The notes under the pieces: model-generated | Seen by the model: only the letters and a program-made list of their open reading frames with translations | Told to the model about the DNA's origin: nothing | Database searches by the model: none | Part shown: piece by piece, positions 40,295 through 47,771 of the stretch | Layout of the letters: each line of letters begins with the position of its first letter | Position numbering within the stretch: position 1 is the stretch's first letter | From: Anabaena catenula FACHB-362 | Lineage (GTDB): Bacteria; Cyanobacteriota; Cyanobacteriia; Cyanobacteriales; Nostocaceae | Direction of reading: 5' to 3' | Assembly (NCBI RefSeq): GCF_014698735.1 | Contig: NZ_JACJTQ010000029.1 | Span: 17,707 to 81,706 of the forward strand | Length of the DNA: 64,000 bases | Program-made: the position numbers and the translations under genes

Positions 40295-40327
40295 CAGGGA
40301 ATAGGGAATAGGGAATAGGGAATAGAG
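40295..40327. repeat. STRR array GGGAATA upstream of cobM
   Basis: Four tandem GGGAATA heptamers start 5 bp upstream of the cobM start codon, so they fall in its leader. Confidence 0.85.
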
Positions 40328-40861
40328 AACTCTTAACTCTCTTTGAAAGTCTCTTAGCATAAGGCTTTGTTCTAAAATTTCGTACCTCCTGCAACCTGAA
40401 ATCTGCTGTATATCCATTAGATATACAACTACACAGTAATTCCGCAAAAAAATTCTTTTGGCATTTCTTCAGCACCTTTCCGGATTACCCCCTTTGGCGT
40501 TGTAGAAAGAAATGGTAGATGCACCCTGGTTAAGCCCTAGAGAAAACTCTGGGGCATTTTTTATTTTTGGGGATAGGGAGCGATCTTACAGAGAGGAAAA
40601 ATCGTTTTGATTGCAGAGCTTGGATAATTTATTTTTTTGAGTTCCCTCAGCTGATCATCATTGACAGTGTATCACTGTGTTTCATTCCGTGTCTGAGCGT
40701 CTTGGTAACATTGCGAATTATACAACTTAAAGCCACATTAGCTAATCACGTCCCCATCTTCCCGCATCCGAGCGTCACAAGTAATTCGTAATTGATAATA
40801 GTGCTTACAGTCGGCATTATTACGAATTACGAATTATTCGGTCAGCCTTAATAATCAGTAT
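40328..40861. other. Spacer between cobM and lgt
   Basis: These 534 bp hold a candidate plus-strand small RNA (below), an interrupted palindrome GTATAT / ATATAC at about 40409-40427, and repeats near 40770-40850 built on TAATTCGTAATT and TTACGAATTA. No ORF is supported. Confidence 0.5.
40440..40568 (+). ncRNA. Candidate small RNA with a strong intrinsic terminator
   Basis: A 9-bp stem GCCCTAGAG / CTCTGGGGC (40534-40542 with 40547-40555, one G-U) with an AAAA loop is followed by ATTTTTTATTTTT on the plus strand. Both flanking genes are on the minus strand, where the hairpin has no U tract. A plus-strand non-coding transcript ending here is the simplest explanation. The 5' end near 40440 is a guess from a TAGATAT-like box. 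No known RNA family was matched with confidence. Confidence 0.5.
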
Positions 40862-41734
40862 TTAACCAGACACAATATCACTCTTCGAGGGGGGAACTAC
40901 ATCAGGTAAAGGACGTTTCAGCAAATAAAGCCAAGCTAAACCAGTTAATCCGAAAATAATTCCGCTTAAACTGACTATTTGTGCAATCCGCAGTGGACCT
41001 AGCATCAAGCTATCTGTGCGTAAGCCTTCAATCCAAAAGCGTCCTAAGCTGTAGGCTACCCAGTAAACTAGAAACAGCGTCCCTAGCTTCAGCCGTGGCT
41101 TATGAGATAAAGCGCGAAAAAATAAAGTCAATAGCAGGGTAAACACCATTAAATCCCACAGAGATTCATAGAGAAAGGTGGGATGGAAATATTCAAAACT
41201 AGCCAAGCTTGGGGGACGACGCTCTGGGGGAATATACAATTTCCAAGGTAAACTTGTCGGTCCGCCAAAAGCTTCAGAGTTGAAAAAATTTCCCCAACGT
41301 CCGATCGCTTGCCCTAAAATCAGCGAAGGCGCTACCAAATCCGTTAATTGCCAGAAAGATATGTTTTTAAGTTTGGCAAAAATTAACGCCGCCGTCACAC
41401 CACCGATAATTGCACCATGAATGGCAATACCTCCTTGCCAAATGGCAATTATTCGCTCTGGGTGTTGGGAGTATTCTGACCATTGAAATAAAACATAATA
41501 TATCCTGGCTGCTGGAATAGCGCCAATTACCAGCCAAATTGACAAATCACTCAGCAACTCTGGATTAACGTGACGACGCTTGGCCAAGTACTGGGAAAGA
41601 CTCACACCAATTAACACGGCTGAGGCAATCAACAAGCCATACCAGCGGATAACTATGGGCCCTATTTCTACCAGAATTGGTCCTGGAGAAGTAAATTGAA
41701 ACGCTAAGGGCAAAGTGGAAAAATCCAGTTCCAT
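40862..41734 (-). CDS. lgt: Prolipoprotein diacylglyceryl transferase
   Basis: The 290-residue inner-membrane enzyme transfers a diacylglyceryl group from phosphatidylglycerol to the lipobox cysteine of prolipoproteins. The signature [13 protein letters not shown] is present, with the catalytic-type His in AIHGAIIGG and about seven hydrophobic segments. [20 protein letters not shown] near the C-terminus is also conserved. The length is normal. Confidence 0.96.
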   Translation of the reverse strand: MELDFSTLPLAFQFTSPGPILVEIGPIVIRWYGLLIASAVLIGVSLSQYLAKRRHVNPELLSDLSIWLVIGAIPAARIYYVLFQWSEYSQHPERIIAIWQGGIAIHGAIIGGVTAALIFAKLKNISFWQLTDLVAPSLILGQAIGRWGNFFNSEAFGGPTSLPWKLYIPPERRPPSLASFEYFHPTFLYESLWDLMVFTLLLTLFFRALSHKPRLKLGTLFLVYWVAYSLGRFWIEGLRTDSLMLGPLRIAQIVSLSGIIFGLTGLAWLYLLKRPLPDVVPPSKSDIVSG

Positions 41735-41988
41735 ACAAAATTACCTAAAAGATTTGATTACGGGAGGATTTTAAAATTCTTAGGCGCTACCCACCCTAAA
41801 AATCATAAGCTGTCGTGATTTGAATTTGTACATTTTGGGGAGATGGGGACAAATCAATTCAAAATTCAAAAGCACTCCTACCGGGGAGCATCCTGCTTCT
41901 TCCCTTCTGCCGTAAATGTGAGATTTAAGTAAGTTAAATTAGATTATGTCGATATAATCACCTAAAGTACATTGATGCATCTACGATT

Positions 41989-42540
41989 GTGATTGCGATT
42001 TATCCTGGTAGTTTTGACCCCATCACCTTGGGACACCTTGACATAATTCGGCGCAGTAGTCGGCTGTTTGAGCAGGTGATAGTCGCCGTATTGGGAAATC
42101 CTAACAAAATGCCACTGTTTACAGTGCAGCAAAGGCTAGAACAGATTCGTCTAACTACAAAACATTTAGCAAATGTGGAAGTAGATAGCTTTAATGGTTT
42201 GACTGTCAACTATGCCAGCGTGCGACAAGCACAAGTTTTAATCAGGGGTTTAAGAGCAGTTTCTGACTTTGAGATCGAGCTACAAATGGCCCACACCAAT
42301 AAAACACTTTCTACTCAGATAGAGACAGTTTTTCTGGCTACCTCCAATGAGTATAGTTTTTTAAGTAGTAGTGTGGTAAAAGAGATTGCAAAGTTTGGTG
42401 GCTCTGTTGATCATCTTGTTCCCCCACACATTGCCCTGGATATATACCAATGCTACAACCAAAACTCTCCAGCCCTGAGTCCAATCACAACGGAAACAAT
42501 CCTCTCCCCCAAGAGCATCCCAATGGACAGCCAGGGGTAG
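41989..42540 (+). CDS. coaD: Phosphopantetheine adenylyltransferase
   Basis: This enzyme makes dephospho-CoA from 4'-phosphopantetheine and ATP. The start is GTG at 41989, giving [20 protein letters not shown] with the T/HxGH nucleotidyltransferase motif. [20 protein letters not shown] and [14 protein letters not shown] are typical. The usual family ends soon after [11 protein letters not shown] at about 160 residues, but here the frame continues to 183. The extra tail overlaps the next gene by 91 bp in another frame. Confidence 0.95.
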   Translation: MIAIYPGSFDPITLGHLDIIRRSSRLFEQVIVAVLGNPNKMPLFTVQQRLEQIRLTTKHLANVEVDSFNGLTVNYASVRQAQVLIRGLRAVSDFEIELQMAHTNKTLSTQIETVFLATSNEYSFLSSSVVKEIAKFGGSVDHLVPPHIALDIYQCYNQNSPALSPITTETILSPKSIPMDSQG

Positions 42541-43118
42541 ATATTCAGCAGGAACTAAACCGTCTAGAGGATATGGTTCTCTCTAGTTTACGAATTCCGC
42601 TGACGGGACGTACCCTCATAGATGAAGAAAAACTACTAGAACAGCTGGATTTTGTCCGTCTTTCCTTACCATCGGTGTTTCAAGAATCAGCAGAGCTACT
42701 CCAACAAAAGGAGGAAATCATGCTGGAAGCTGAGGAATATGGACAGCAGATTGTGGAAGCAGCGCAAGCTAAAAGAGCGCAAATTTTGGCTGAAAGCGAT
42801 ATTATCAGACAGGCCGAACGGGAAGCTGAACAACTGCGGCGAAAAGTGCAGCAAGAGTGTGACGCAATGATGCAAGACACGGAGGCGGAAATTGAGCGCA
42901 AGCGGCGTGCTTGTATGCAAGAATTGGAAGAAATGCGTCAAAGTGCGATCGCACAAGCTCAAGAAATTGAAGATGGTGCTGATCAATATGCCGATAATGT
43001 CCTGGAAAATATCGAACAGGATCTTCAAGAAATGTTGCGAATTATTACTAATGGCCGTTTACAACTGCGAGGAGATATTCCCAAGCAGCGTAATTCACCC
43101 AATCCTAAAAAGAGATAA
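42450..43118 (+). CDS. Coiled-coil, DivIVA/ATP-synthase-b-like protein
   Basis: The 222-residue protein has a short disordered N-terminus, [28 protein letters not shown] and then a long charged coiled coil (about 85-205, repeated [17 protein letters not shown] heptads). Such proteins are labelled ATP synthase subunit b-like or DivIVA-like from coiled-coil similarity only. No membrane segment is present, so a true F0 b subunit is unlikely. I kept the start at 42450, inside coaD, because the pre-coil segment looks conserved; ATG at 42573 is an alternative that avoids the overlap. Confidence 0.75.
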   Translation: MLQPKLSSPESNHNGNNPLPQEHPNGQPGVDIQQELNRLEDMVLSSLRIPLTGRTLIDEEKLLEQLDFVRLSLPSVFQESAELLQQKEEIMLEAEEYGQQIVEAAQAKRAQILAESDIIRQAEREAEQLRRKVQQECDAMMQDTEAEIERKRRACMQELEEMRQSAIAQAQEIEDGADQYADNVLENIEQDLQEMLRIITNGRLQLRGDIPKQRNSPNPKKR

Positions 43119-43232
43119 TCATTCGTAATTCATAATTGTGGCGAAGTTGAAAATCATATTGATGCCTTACCTTTCTTGGTATTGCATCCAATTTGTATTA
43201 CATTTATGATGATATATTATAAACATTAAAAT

Positions 43233-43272
43233 GTCAGAATCAGGATACCCAGGATTAAAGGATTGACAGGAT
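43233..43272 (+). repeat. CAGGAT-rich repeat unit, forward, R1
   Basis: The unit GTCAGAATCAGGATACCCAG followed by GATTAAAGGATTGACAGGAT is the first of eight related units in 43.2-47.8 kb. Confidence 0.8.
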
Positions 43273-43291
43273 AAAAGTCATATCTTCCTTA

Positions 43292-43675
43292 TCAATTAAC
43301 GAAAAGATTCTCAATCTTTAGTCCAGTAATTCCTTTAAAATCACCGATATTTCTTGTTACTAAAAATGCGTCTTGATTTATTGCTGTAGCGGCGATAATT
43401 GCATCAGGAAGCTTAATTTTATATTGTCGTTTGATTTGGATTGTCTGATTTTCAATTTCTCGCAATAATGGAACTGTGTTAAACTGAGATAGTACATCTT
43501 CAATAGATTGTTCCTCTTCTTTTGATAAGCCGGCAAAACTCAGTAATTCAATGCGGATAATCGGTGAAACTAGAATTTCGTGCAAATTCAAAAACTCTTC
43601 TGTAAACCATGAATTAACTGTTATATCATCGGCTAGATAGTAAATAAAAATATTGGTATCATAAAAATATTTCAT
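43292..43675 (-). CDS. PIN-domain toxin (VapC-like)
   Basis: From the ATG at 43675 the protein has 127 residues and starts MKYFYDTNIFIYYLADD. PIN acidic residues are Asp6 (YDTN), Glu in IRIELLSF and Asp in KLPDAIIAATAI. VapC toxins are Mg-dependent RNases acting on tRNA or rRNA. I chose 43675 over an ATG three codons upstream because the ATG and the antitoxin stop then overlap as ATGA, the usual translational coupling. Its antitoxin is just upstream. Confidence 0.88.
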   Translation of the reverse strand: MKYFYDTNIFIYYLADDITVNSWFTEEFLNLHEILVSPIIRIELLSFAGLSKEEEQSIEDVLSQFNTVPLLREIENQTIQIKRQYKIKLPDAIIAATAINQDAFLVTRNIGDFKGITGLKIENLFVN

Positions 43676-43869
43676 TCTTCCCATTCCTGACGCAGAGTAT
43701 CTAAATGAGCTAAAATTGCTGCTTTTTTATGCTTTAAAATTCCTTTTGCTTGAATAACTTTTTCATAGTCTTTTTTCCAATGTGATAGCATTGATTCTGG
43801 TACATCTACTGTAATTGAATCTTCATCTTGAGATACAAGATAATGTCTTGGTATTTTGATTAATGGCAT
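43672..43869 (-). CDS. VapB-like antitoxin, 65 residues
   Basis: The protein reads MPLIKIPRHYLVSQDEDSIT and ends TLRQEWEE. The N-terminal beta-rich part followed by basic helices fits a small DNA-binding antitoxin. It overlaps the PIN toxin by 4 bp, the main reason for the call. Antitoxins of this sort neutralise the toxin with their C-terminus and repress their own promoter, which should lie at 43870-43920. Confidence 0.75.
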   Translation of the reverse strand: MPLIKIPRHYLVSQDEDSITVDVPESMLSHWKKDYEKVIQAKGILKHKKAAILAHLDTLRQEWEE

Positions 43870-43918
43870 AGTTTTATGCTCCTGTTTCTCTCAATTCAGA
43901 TTGAGACATAATGTCTGA

Positions 43919-43942
43919 TAGCGTAGCGTGGCGTAAGCCATA
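43919..43942 (+). repeat. 24-bp small dispersed repeat, copy 2
   Basis: The copy begins TAGCGTAGCGTGGCGTAAGC and is inserted between GTCTGA and TCAGG of a CAGGAT-rich unit, 50 bp upstream of the antitoxin start. Confidence 0.85.
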
Positions 43943-43975
43943 TCAGGATACCCAGGATTATAGGATTTACAGGAT
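43943..43975 (+). repeat. CAGGAT-rich repeat unit, forward, R2
   Basis: TCAGGATACCCAGGATTATA followed by GGATTTACAGGAT lies directly after the 24-bp insertion, between the two vapBC modules. Confidence 0.8.
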
Positions 43976-44004
43976 TTTATTCTCTACATCAAATAGAGCA
44001 TCAA

Positions 44005-44397
44005 TCAATAATTTACTTGATCAATATCAGTGTGAATAAAATCATTACCTTTGAATAATAAAGGTTGATTTGTAGATTTTGCTAAAGCATAAGAAAAGCA
44101 ATCTCCCATATTCAGTTTTGCAGGATGACGGCCTTTACCAAATTTCAAGAATGCTGCACTTGCTAATTGTGCCTGTTCTACAGTAAAAGGTACAATTGTT
44201 ATAGATAATGCTGCAATTAATAAATTCAAATTTTCTACACCTTGCTGACCATGTTTAGTACCTAAAACGATAGATGCTTCCACATAACCTGGAGAAGAAA
44301 GTAAACAATTTACACTTTCGTTAATAAGTTCAATAAATATCAATTCTTCAGGTTCAGCATAAATAATTGCCATAATAGCAGAAGTATCAATAACCAT
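44005..44397 (-). CDS. PIN-domain toxin (VapC-like), second module
   Basis: The 130-residue protein starts MVIDTSAIMAIIYAEPEE with PIN acids Asp4, Glu in GYVEASIVLG, Asp in LNMGDCFSYALAK and a late Asp in LFKGNDFIHTDI. This subgroup is the common type II VapC. Its start ATG overlaps the antitoxin stop (TAATG), implying coupled translation. Confidence 0.9.
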   Translation of the reverse strand: MVIDTSAIMAIIYAEPEELIFIELINESVNCLLSSPGYVEASIVLGTKHGQQGVENLNLLIAALSITIVPFTVEQAQLASAAFLKFGKGRHPAKLNMGDCFSYALAKSTNQPLLFKGNDFIHTDIDQVNY

Positions 44398-44657
44398 TAT
44401 TCTGGGATTCCAAATTCGTTATAACCAATAATTTCATCAGGAGTTCTGCTATCAAGAACTGGTAAATTTCTAATCTGATGACAAATACTCCGAACAAGAT
44501 TAATATCAATTTTGTTCTCTTTGCGATTTGGTAAGGAAATAGGATGAGCTTGATATAAAAGTTTTCCTGTTATTTCCATCCCGGCAAAATTTGGGGGAAG
44601 TTTCAGATATAAACAACCATTTTCATCTACACGAGCATCAAAATTAATTTGTTGCAT
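44397..44657 (-). CDS. VapB-like antitoxin, second module
   Basis: The 86-residue protein ends DSRTPDEIIGYNEFGIPE, the toxin-binding tail found in VapB antitoxins of cyanobacteria. The N-terminal part has beta-strand character (FDARVDENGCLYLKLPPNFA), consistent with an AbrB-type or related DNA-binding fold. It overlaps its toxin by one base. Confidence 0.82.
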   Translation of the reverse strand: MQQINFDARVDENGCLYLKLPPNFAGMEITGKLLYQAHPISLPNRKENKIDINLVRSICHQIRNLPVLDSRTPDEIIGYNEFGIPE

Positions 44658-44728
44658 TGTCTTTTCTGATCAATTTAATTACGGAATTTTTGATTTTACC
44701 TCTATTGTGATTGTAACATATTGTCTGA

Positions 44729-44752
44729 TAGCGTAGCGTGGCGTAAGCCATA
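44729..44752 (+). repeat. 24-bp small dispersed repeat, copy 3
   Basis: Identical to the copy at 43919-43942. It again splits GTCTGA from TCAGG; the neighbouring unit at 44857-44868 shows the uninterrupted GTCTGAATCAGG. Confidence 0.85.
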
Positions 44753-44969
44753 TCAGGATACCCAGGATTAAAGGATTTACAGGATGATTATTTGATAATT
44801 ACTAGACGTGAATGATGTATTGATTATTACACTAATTTGATAACAATTAACCTTTTGTCTGAATCAGGATAACCAGGATTAAAGGATTTACAGGATGATT
44901 ATTTGATAATTACTAGACGTGAATAATGTATTGATTATTACAGTAATTTGATAAAAATTAACCTTTTTC
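44753..44969 (+). repeat. Two tandem 111-bp repeats (R3, R4)
   Basis: The unit starting TCAGGAT at 44753 recurs at 44864 with only a few differences. Each includes the CAGGAT-rich block, the stretch GATTATTTGATAATTACTAG and a final AATTAACCTTTT. This is a recent local duplication in the 445-bp spacer between the antitoxin and the first FGE gene. No gene is seen there. Confidence 0.9.
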
Positions 44970-45010
44970 TATACTAATCATCAACACCTAACCAATAATT
45001 AAACAATCAC

Positions 45011-45050
45011 ATCCTGTACATCCTGAAATCCTGGACATCCTGATTCAGAC
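45011..45050 (-). repeat. CAGGAT-rich repeat unit, inverted, R5
   Basis: ATCCTGTACATCCTGAAATC and onward to CTGATTCAGAC is the reverse complement form of the units at 44753 and 44864. With them it forms a large inverted repeat upstream of the first FGE gene. Confidence 0.85.
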
Positions 45051-45055
45051 AACAA

Positions 45056-45078
45056 TATGCTATTTTTAATACAGCATA
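45056..45078. promoter_or_regulatory. Palindrome upstream of FGE gene 1
   Basis: TATGCT and AGCATA are inverted around an 11-base A/T-rich spacer, 25 bp before the start codon. The same palindrome is kept upstream of the second FGE gene. It may be an operator or promoter element; the evidence is conservation between the two copies only. Confidence 0.35.
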
Positions 45079-45102
45079 CATGAAACCAATCATTAACCAA
45101 TC

Positions 45103-46230
45103 ATGAATAATCCACAACAACCGCGAGAATACGATGCTGTGCTTGGTGGTAATAGTCCATCAATGGAAGGTGCAGCCGTTTTAGGTGGTATTGAAGGGGT
45201 AAAATTACGGTTTAAAAATCCAGATGCAAAGGTGAGAATTGCTGCACTTGAGCAAGCATTGAATTATGGAGAACAGGGTTTAGATTTAGTAATTGCAGGT
45301 TTAAAGGATGAATCTGTAGAAGTTCAGATCCAAACTTATCATATATTAAATTCTCGAATAGAACCAAAGGCAAAACAAGCAGCTTTGAATTTTAATCCTC
45401 AAGGGTTAAAACTAGAACAAATTCAAGTAGTAACAGTCAACAAATTTGGAGAAATCATTCAGCGTCAGCAACGTATAGCCAGATATTTTATAGAAGATTT
45501 GGGTAATGGTGTCAAATTAGAAATGGCTGCAATTCCAGGTGGTACTTTTATGATGGGTTCACCGAAAAACGAAGAGGGAAGAAGTGATAATGAAATTCCT
45601 CAACATCAAGTTACAGTTCCTAGTTTCTTTATGGGAAAATATCCAATAACACAGGCACAATATCAAGCTATCACGGGAAATAACCCTTCTTGTTTCAAAG
45701 GTAGTAATCGCCCTGTTGAAAGAGTTAATTGGAATAATGCCGTGGTTTTCTGTGAAAAGTTAAGCCAAAAAATCGGAAAAACCTACAGGCTCCCAAGTGA
45801 AGCCGAATGGGAATATGCCTGTAGAGCGGGAACTACCACACCATTTCACTTTGGAGAGACGATTACAACGGATTTAGCTAACTATCATGGTAACTATACT
45901 TATGCCGATGTAGTTAAAGGAATTTACAGACAAGAAACAACAGAAGTAGGCCGCTTTGGAGTAACTAACAATTTTGGTTTGTATGATATGCACGGCAATA
46001 TATCGGAATGGTGTCAAGATAATTGGCATACTAACTATGAAGGTGCGCCTACAGATGAAAGTGCATGGTTAAATAATACACAAGGTAGTGATAGAAAGCT
46101 GCTGCGTGGTGGTTCGTGGACTTACATTCCTGACGGTTGCCGTTCTGCTGATCGCTACCACCTCAACCTCTACCATTACGACAGCTATTTTGGTTTTCGG
46201 GTTGTATGTAGTGGTGCGGCGAGGACTTAG
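45103..46230 (+). CDS. FGE-sulfatase (SUMF1, C-type-lectin fold) protein 1, candidate DGR target
   Basis: The 375-residue protein has an N-terminal HEAT-like part (about 20-90, VRIAALEQALNYGEQGLDLV) and an FGE-sulfatase domain (about 137-370: IPGGTFMMGSP, RLPSEAEWEYACRAGTTTPF, NNFGLYDMHGN, LLRGGS...GFRVVCS). FGE-type domains with a C-type-lectin fold are common variable receptors of diversity-generating retroelements in cyanobacteria. Residues 339-362 are hypervariable against the neighbouring paralogue, while the final 13 codons are identical. No signal peptide is seen, so it should be cytoplasmic. Enzymatic formylglycine formation is not implied. No clear Shine-Dalgarno site precedes the ATG. 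Confidence 0.9.
   Translation: MNNPQQPREYDAVLGGNSPSMEGAAVLGGIEGVKLRFKNPDAKVRIAALEQALNYGEQGLDLVIAGLKDESVEVQIQTYHILNSRIEPKAKQAALNFNPQGLKLEQIQVVTVNKFGEIIQRQQRIARYFIEDLGNGVKLEMAAIPGGTFMMGSPKNEEGRSDNEIPQHQVTVPSFFMGKYPITQAQYQAITGNNPSCFKGSNRPVERVNWNNAVVFCEKLSQKIGKTYRLPSEAEWEYACRAGTTTPFHFGETITTDLANYHGNYTYADVVKGIYRQETTEVGRFGVTNNFGLYDMHGNISEWCQDNWHTNYEGAPTDESAWLNNTQGSDRKLLRGGSWTYIPDGCRSADRYHLNLYHYDSYFGFRVVCSGAART
46117..46188 (+). other. Candidate DGR variable region 1
   Basis: Codons 339-362 of FGE protein 1. Against the second copy, 15 of 24 residues differ. The codons CCT, TGC, CGT, TCT, GCT, CGC and CTC, which lack adenine, are all unchanged. Differing codons end in C or T in 14 of 15 cases here, as expected from mutagenised AAY. 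The next 42 bp (46189-46230) are identical in both genes. Confidence 0.7.
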
Positions 46231-46277
46231 TAGCACTATGTACTTTTGCCCTCTTATTCTTTTCTTGTTTTACTTAT

Positions 46278-46290
46278 TTCGCCTAGCGAG
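46278..46290 (+). other. Short hairpin after FGE gene 1
   Basis: TTCGC / GCGAG with loop CTA lies 48 bp after the stop. An equivalent hairpin TTCGC / GCGAA is found at 47728-47740 after gene 2. DGR targets often carry a hairpin just after the variable region, but these stems are short and may be terminators or chance. Confidence 0.3.
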
Positions 46291-46300
46291 AAAATTTTTT

Positions 46301-46340
46301 GTCTGAATCAGGATAACCAGGATTATAGGATTTACAGGAT
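46301..46340 (+). repeat. CAGGAT-rich repeat unit, forward, R6
   Basis: GTCTGAATCAGGATAACCAG and its continuation through GGATTTACAGGAT follow FGE gene 1. The 317-bp spacer to gene 2 holds this unit, the inverted unit R7 and the conserved palindrome; no other gene is visible. Confidence 0.85.
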
Positions 46341-46455
46341 TGTAATTTGATGGTTAATAGATGAGATTCATATATTTATTCTTCCATCTCACTTCATGAA
46401 TATTCACTTTTCTCTATAAGAATCATCAACAACTAACAAATAATCAAACAATCAC

Positions 46456-46495
46456 ATCCTGTACATCCTCAAATCCTGGATATCCTGATTCTGAC
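46456..46495 (-). repeat. CAGGAT-rich repeat unit, inverted, R7
   Basis: ATCCTGTACATCCTCAAATC onward to CTGATTCTGAC corresponds to R5 upstream of gene 1, at the same distance from the start codon. Confidence 0.85.
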
Positions 46496-46500
46496 AATAA

Positions 46501-46523
46501 TATGCTATTTTCAATACAGCATA
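46501..46523. promoter_or_regulatory. Palindrome upstream of FGE gene 2
   Basis: TATGCT / AGCATA inverted around a short spacer, the counterpart of 45056-45078. Confidence 0.35.
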
Positions 46524-46547
46524 CATGAAACGAACAATTAACGAATC

Positions 46548-47681
46548 ATGAATAATCCACAACAACCGCGAGAATACGATGCTGTGCTTGCTGGTAATAG
46601 TCCATCACTAGAAGGTGCAGCCGTTTTAGGTGGTATTGAAGGGGTAAAATTACGGTTGCAAAATCCAGATGCAAAGGTGAGAATTGCTGCACTTGAGCAA
46701 GCTTTGAATTATGGAGAACAGGGTTTAGATTTAGTAATTGCAGGTTTAAAAGATGAATCTTGGGATATTCAAAATACGGCTTATTTAATATTAAATTCTA
46801 GAACAGAACCAAGAATTAAGCAAATATTACAAAAGCCTAATCATGAAGGGTTAAAACTAGAACAAATAGAAGTAGTTACAGTTGACAAATTTGGGGAAAT
46901 CATTCAACGTCAGCCGCGTGTAGCTAGATATTTTATAGAAGATTTAGGTAATGGTGTAAAATTAGAAATGGCGGCAATTCCTGGTGGTACTTTTATGATG
47001 GGTTCACCGGAAAATGAATTAAAAAGACGTGATAATGAAAGTCCTCAGCATCAAGTTACAGTTCCTAGTTTCTTCATAGGAAAATATCCGGTAACACAGG
47101 CACAATATCAAGCTATTATGGGAACTAACCCTTCTCGTTTCAAAGGTAGTAATCACCCTGTTGAAGTCGTTAAGTGGCATGATGCAGTTAATTTCTGTGA
47201 AAAGTTAAGCCAAAAAATCGGAAACTCCTACAGACTGCCAAGTGAAGCTGAATGGGAATATGCTTGTAGAGCGGGAACTACCACACCATTTCACTTTGGA
47301 GAGATGATTACAACGGATTTAGCTAACTATAATGGTAATTATACTTATGGACAAGGACGCAAAGGAATTTACAGAAAAGAACATGAAACAACAGAAGTAG
47401 GTAGCTTTGGAGTAGCTAACAATTTTGGGTTGTATGATATGCACGGCAACGTATGGGAATGGTGTCAAGATAATGGGCATAGTAACTATGAAGGTGCGCC
47501 TACAGATGGAAGCGCATGGCTAGATACTGAAAAGAATACTAACAGAAGGCTGCTGCGCGGTGGTTCGTGTTACTTATATCCTGATAATTGCCGTTCTGCT
47601 TATCGCCACTTCAACATCCTCGATTACTATTACGCCGATTTTGGTTTTCGGGTTGTATGTAGTGGTGCGGCGAGGACTTAG
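46548..47681 (+). CDS. FGE-sulfatase (SUMF1, C-type-lectin fold) protein 2, candidate DGR target
   Basis: This 377-residue paralogue lies 1445 bp downstream of gene 1, start to start. Its HEAT-like and FGE domains are nearly identical in layout (PGGTFMMGSPENELKRRDNE, RLPSEAEWEYACRAGTTTPF, NNFGLYDMHGNVWEWCQDNG). The last 13 codons plus stop match gene 1 base for base, but residues 341-364 differ strongly. The upstream repeat R7 and palindrome are also shared, so the whole unit was duplicated in tandem. The downstream sequences beyond the stop are also similar. Confidence 0.9.
   Translation: MNNPQQPREYDAVLAGNSPSLEGAAVLGGIEGVKLRLQNPDAKVRIAALEQALNYGEQGLDLVIAGLKDESWDIQNTAYLILNSRTEPRIKQILQKPNHEGLKLEQIEVVTVDKFGEIIQRQPRVARYFIEDLGNGVKLEMAAIPGGTFMMGSPENELKRRDNESPQHQVTVPSFFIGKYPVTQAQYQAIMGTNPSRFKGSNHPVEVVKWHDAVNFCEKLSQKIGNSYRLPSEAEWEYACRAGTTTPFHFGEMITTDLANYNGNYTYGQGRKGIYRKEHETTEVGSFGVANNFGLYDMHGNVWEWCQDNGHSNYEGAPTDGSAWLDTEKNTNRRLLRGGSCYLYPDNCRSAYRHFNILDYYYADFGFRVVCSGAART
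47568..47639 (+). other. Candidate DGR variable region 2
   Basis: Codons 341-364 of FGE protein 2, aligned without gaps to 46117-46188. Variable codons here are TGT, TAC, TTA, TAT, AAT, TAT, CAC, TTC, AAC, ATC and others, almost all NNY and none a stop. Confidence 0.7.
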
Positions 47682-47750
47682 CAGCACTATGCGCTTTTGT
47701 CCTCTTGCTCTTTTTTTTCTTACCTACTTCGCATAGCGAAAAAAATTTTT

Positions 47751-47770
47751 GTCAGCATCAGGATATCCAT
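47751..47770 (+). repeat. CAGGAT-rich repeat unit, partial, R8
   Basis: GTCAGCATCAGGATATCC is the truncated last unit of the series, just before the convergent hypothetical gene. Confidence 0.6.
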
Positions 47771-47771
47771 T

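Noticed and set aside
40287..40475. Small minus-strand frame upstream of cobM
   Set aside because: Its C-terminal part is translated STRR sequence, and no ribosome site or family similarity is visible.
42680..43028. Serine-rich minus-strand frames opposite the coiled-coil gene
   Set aside because: They are antisense of Glu/Arg-rich heptads, and no start signal or homology supports them.
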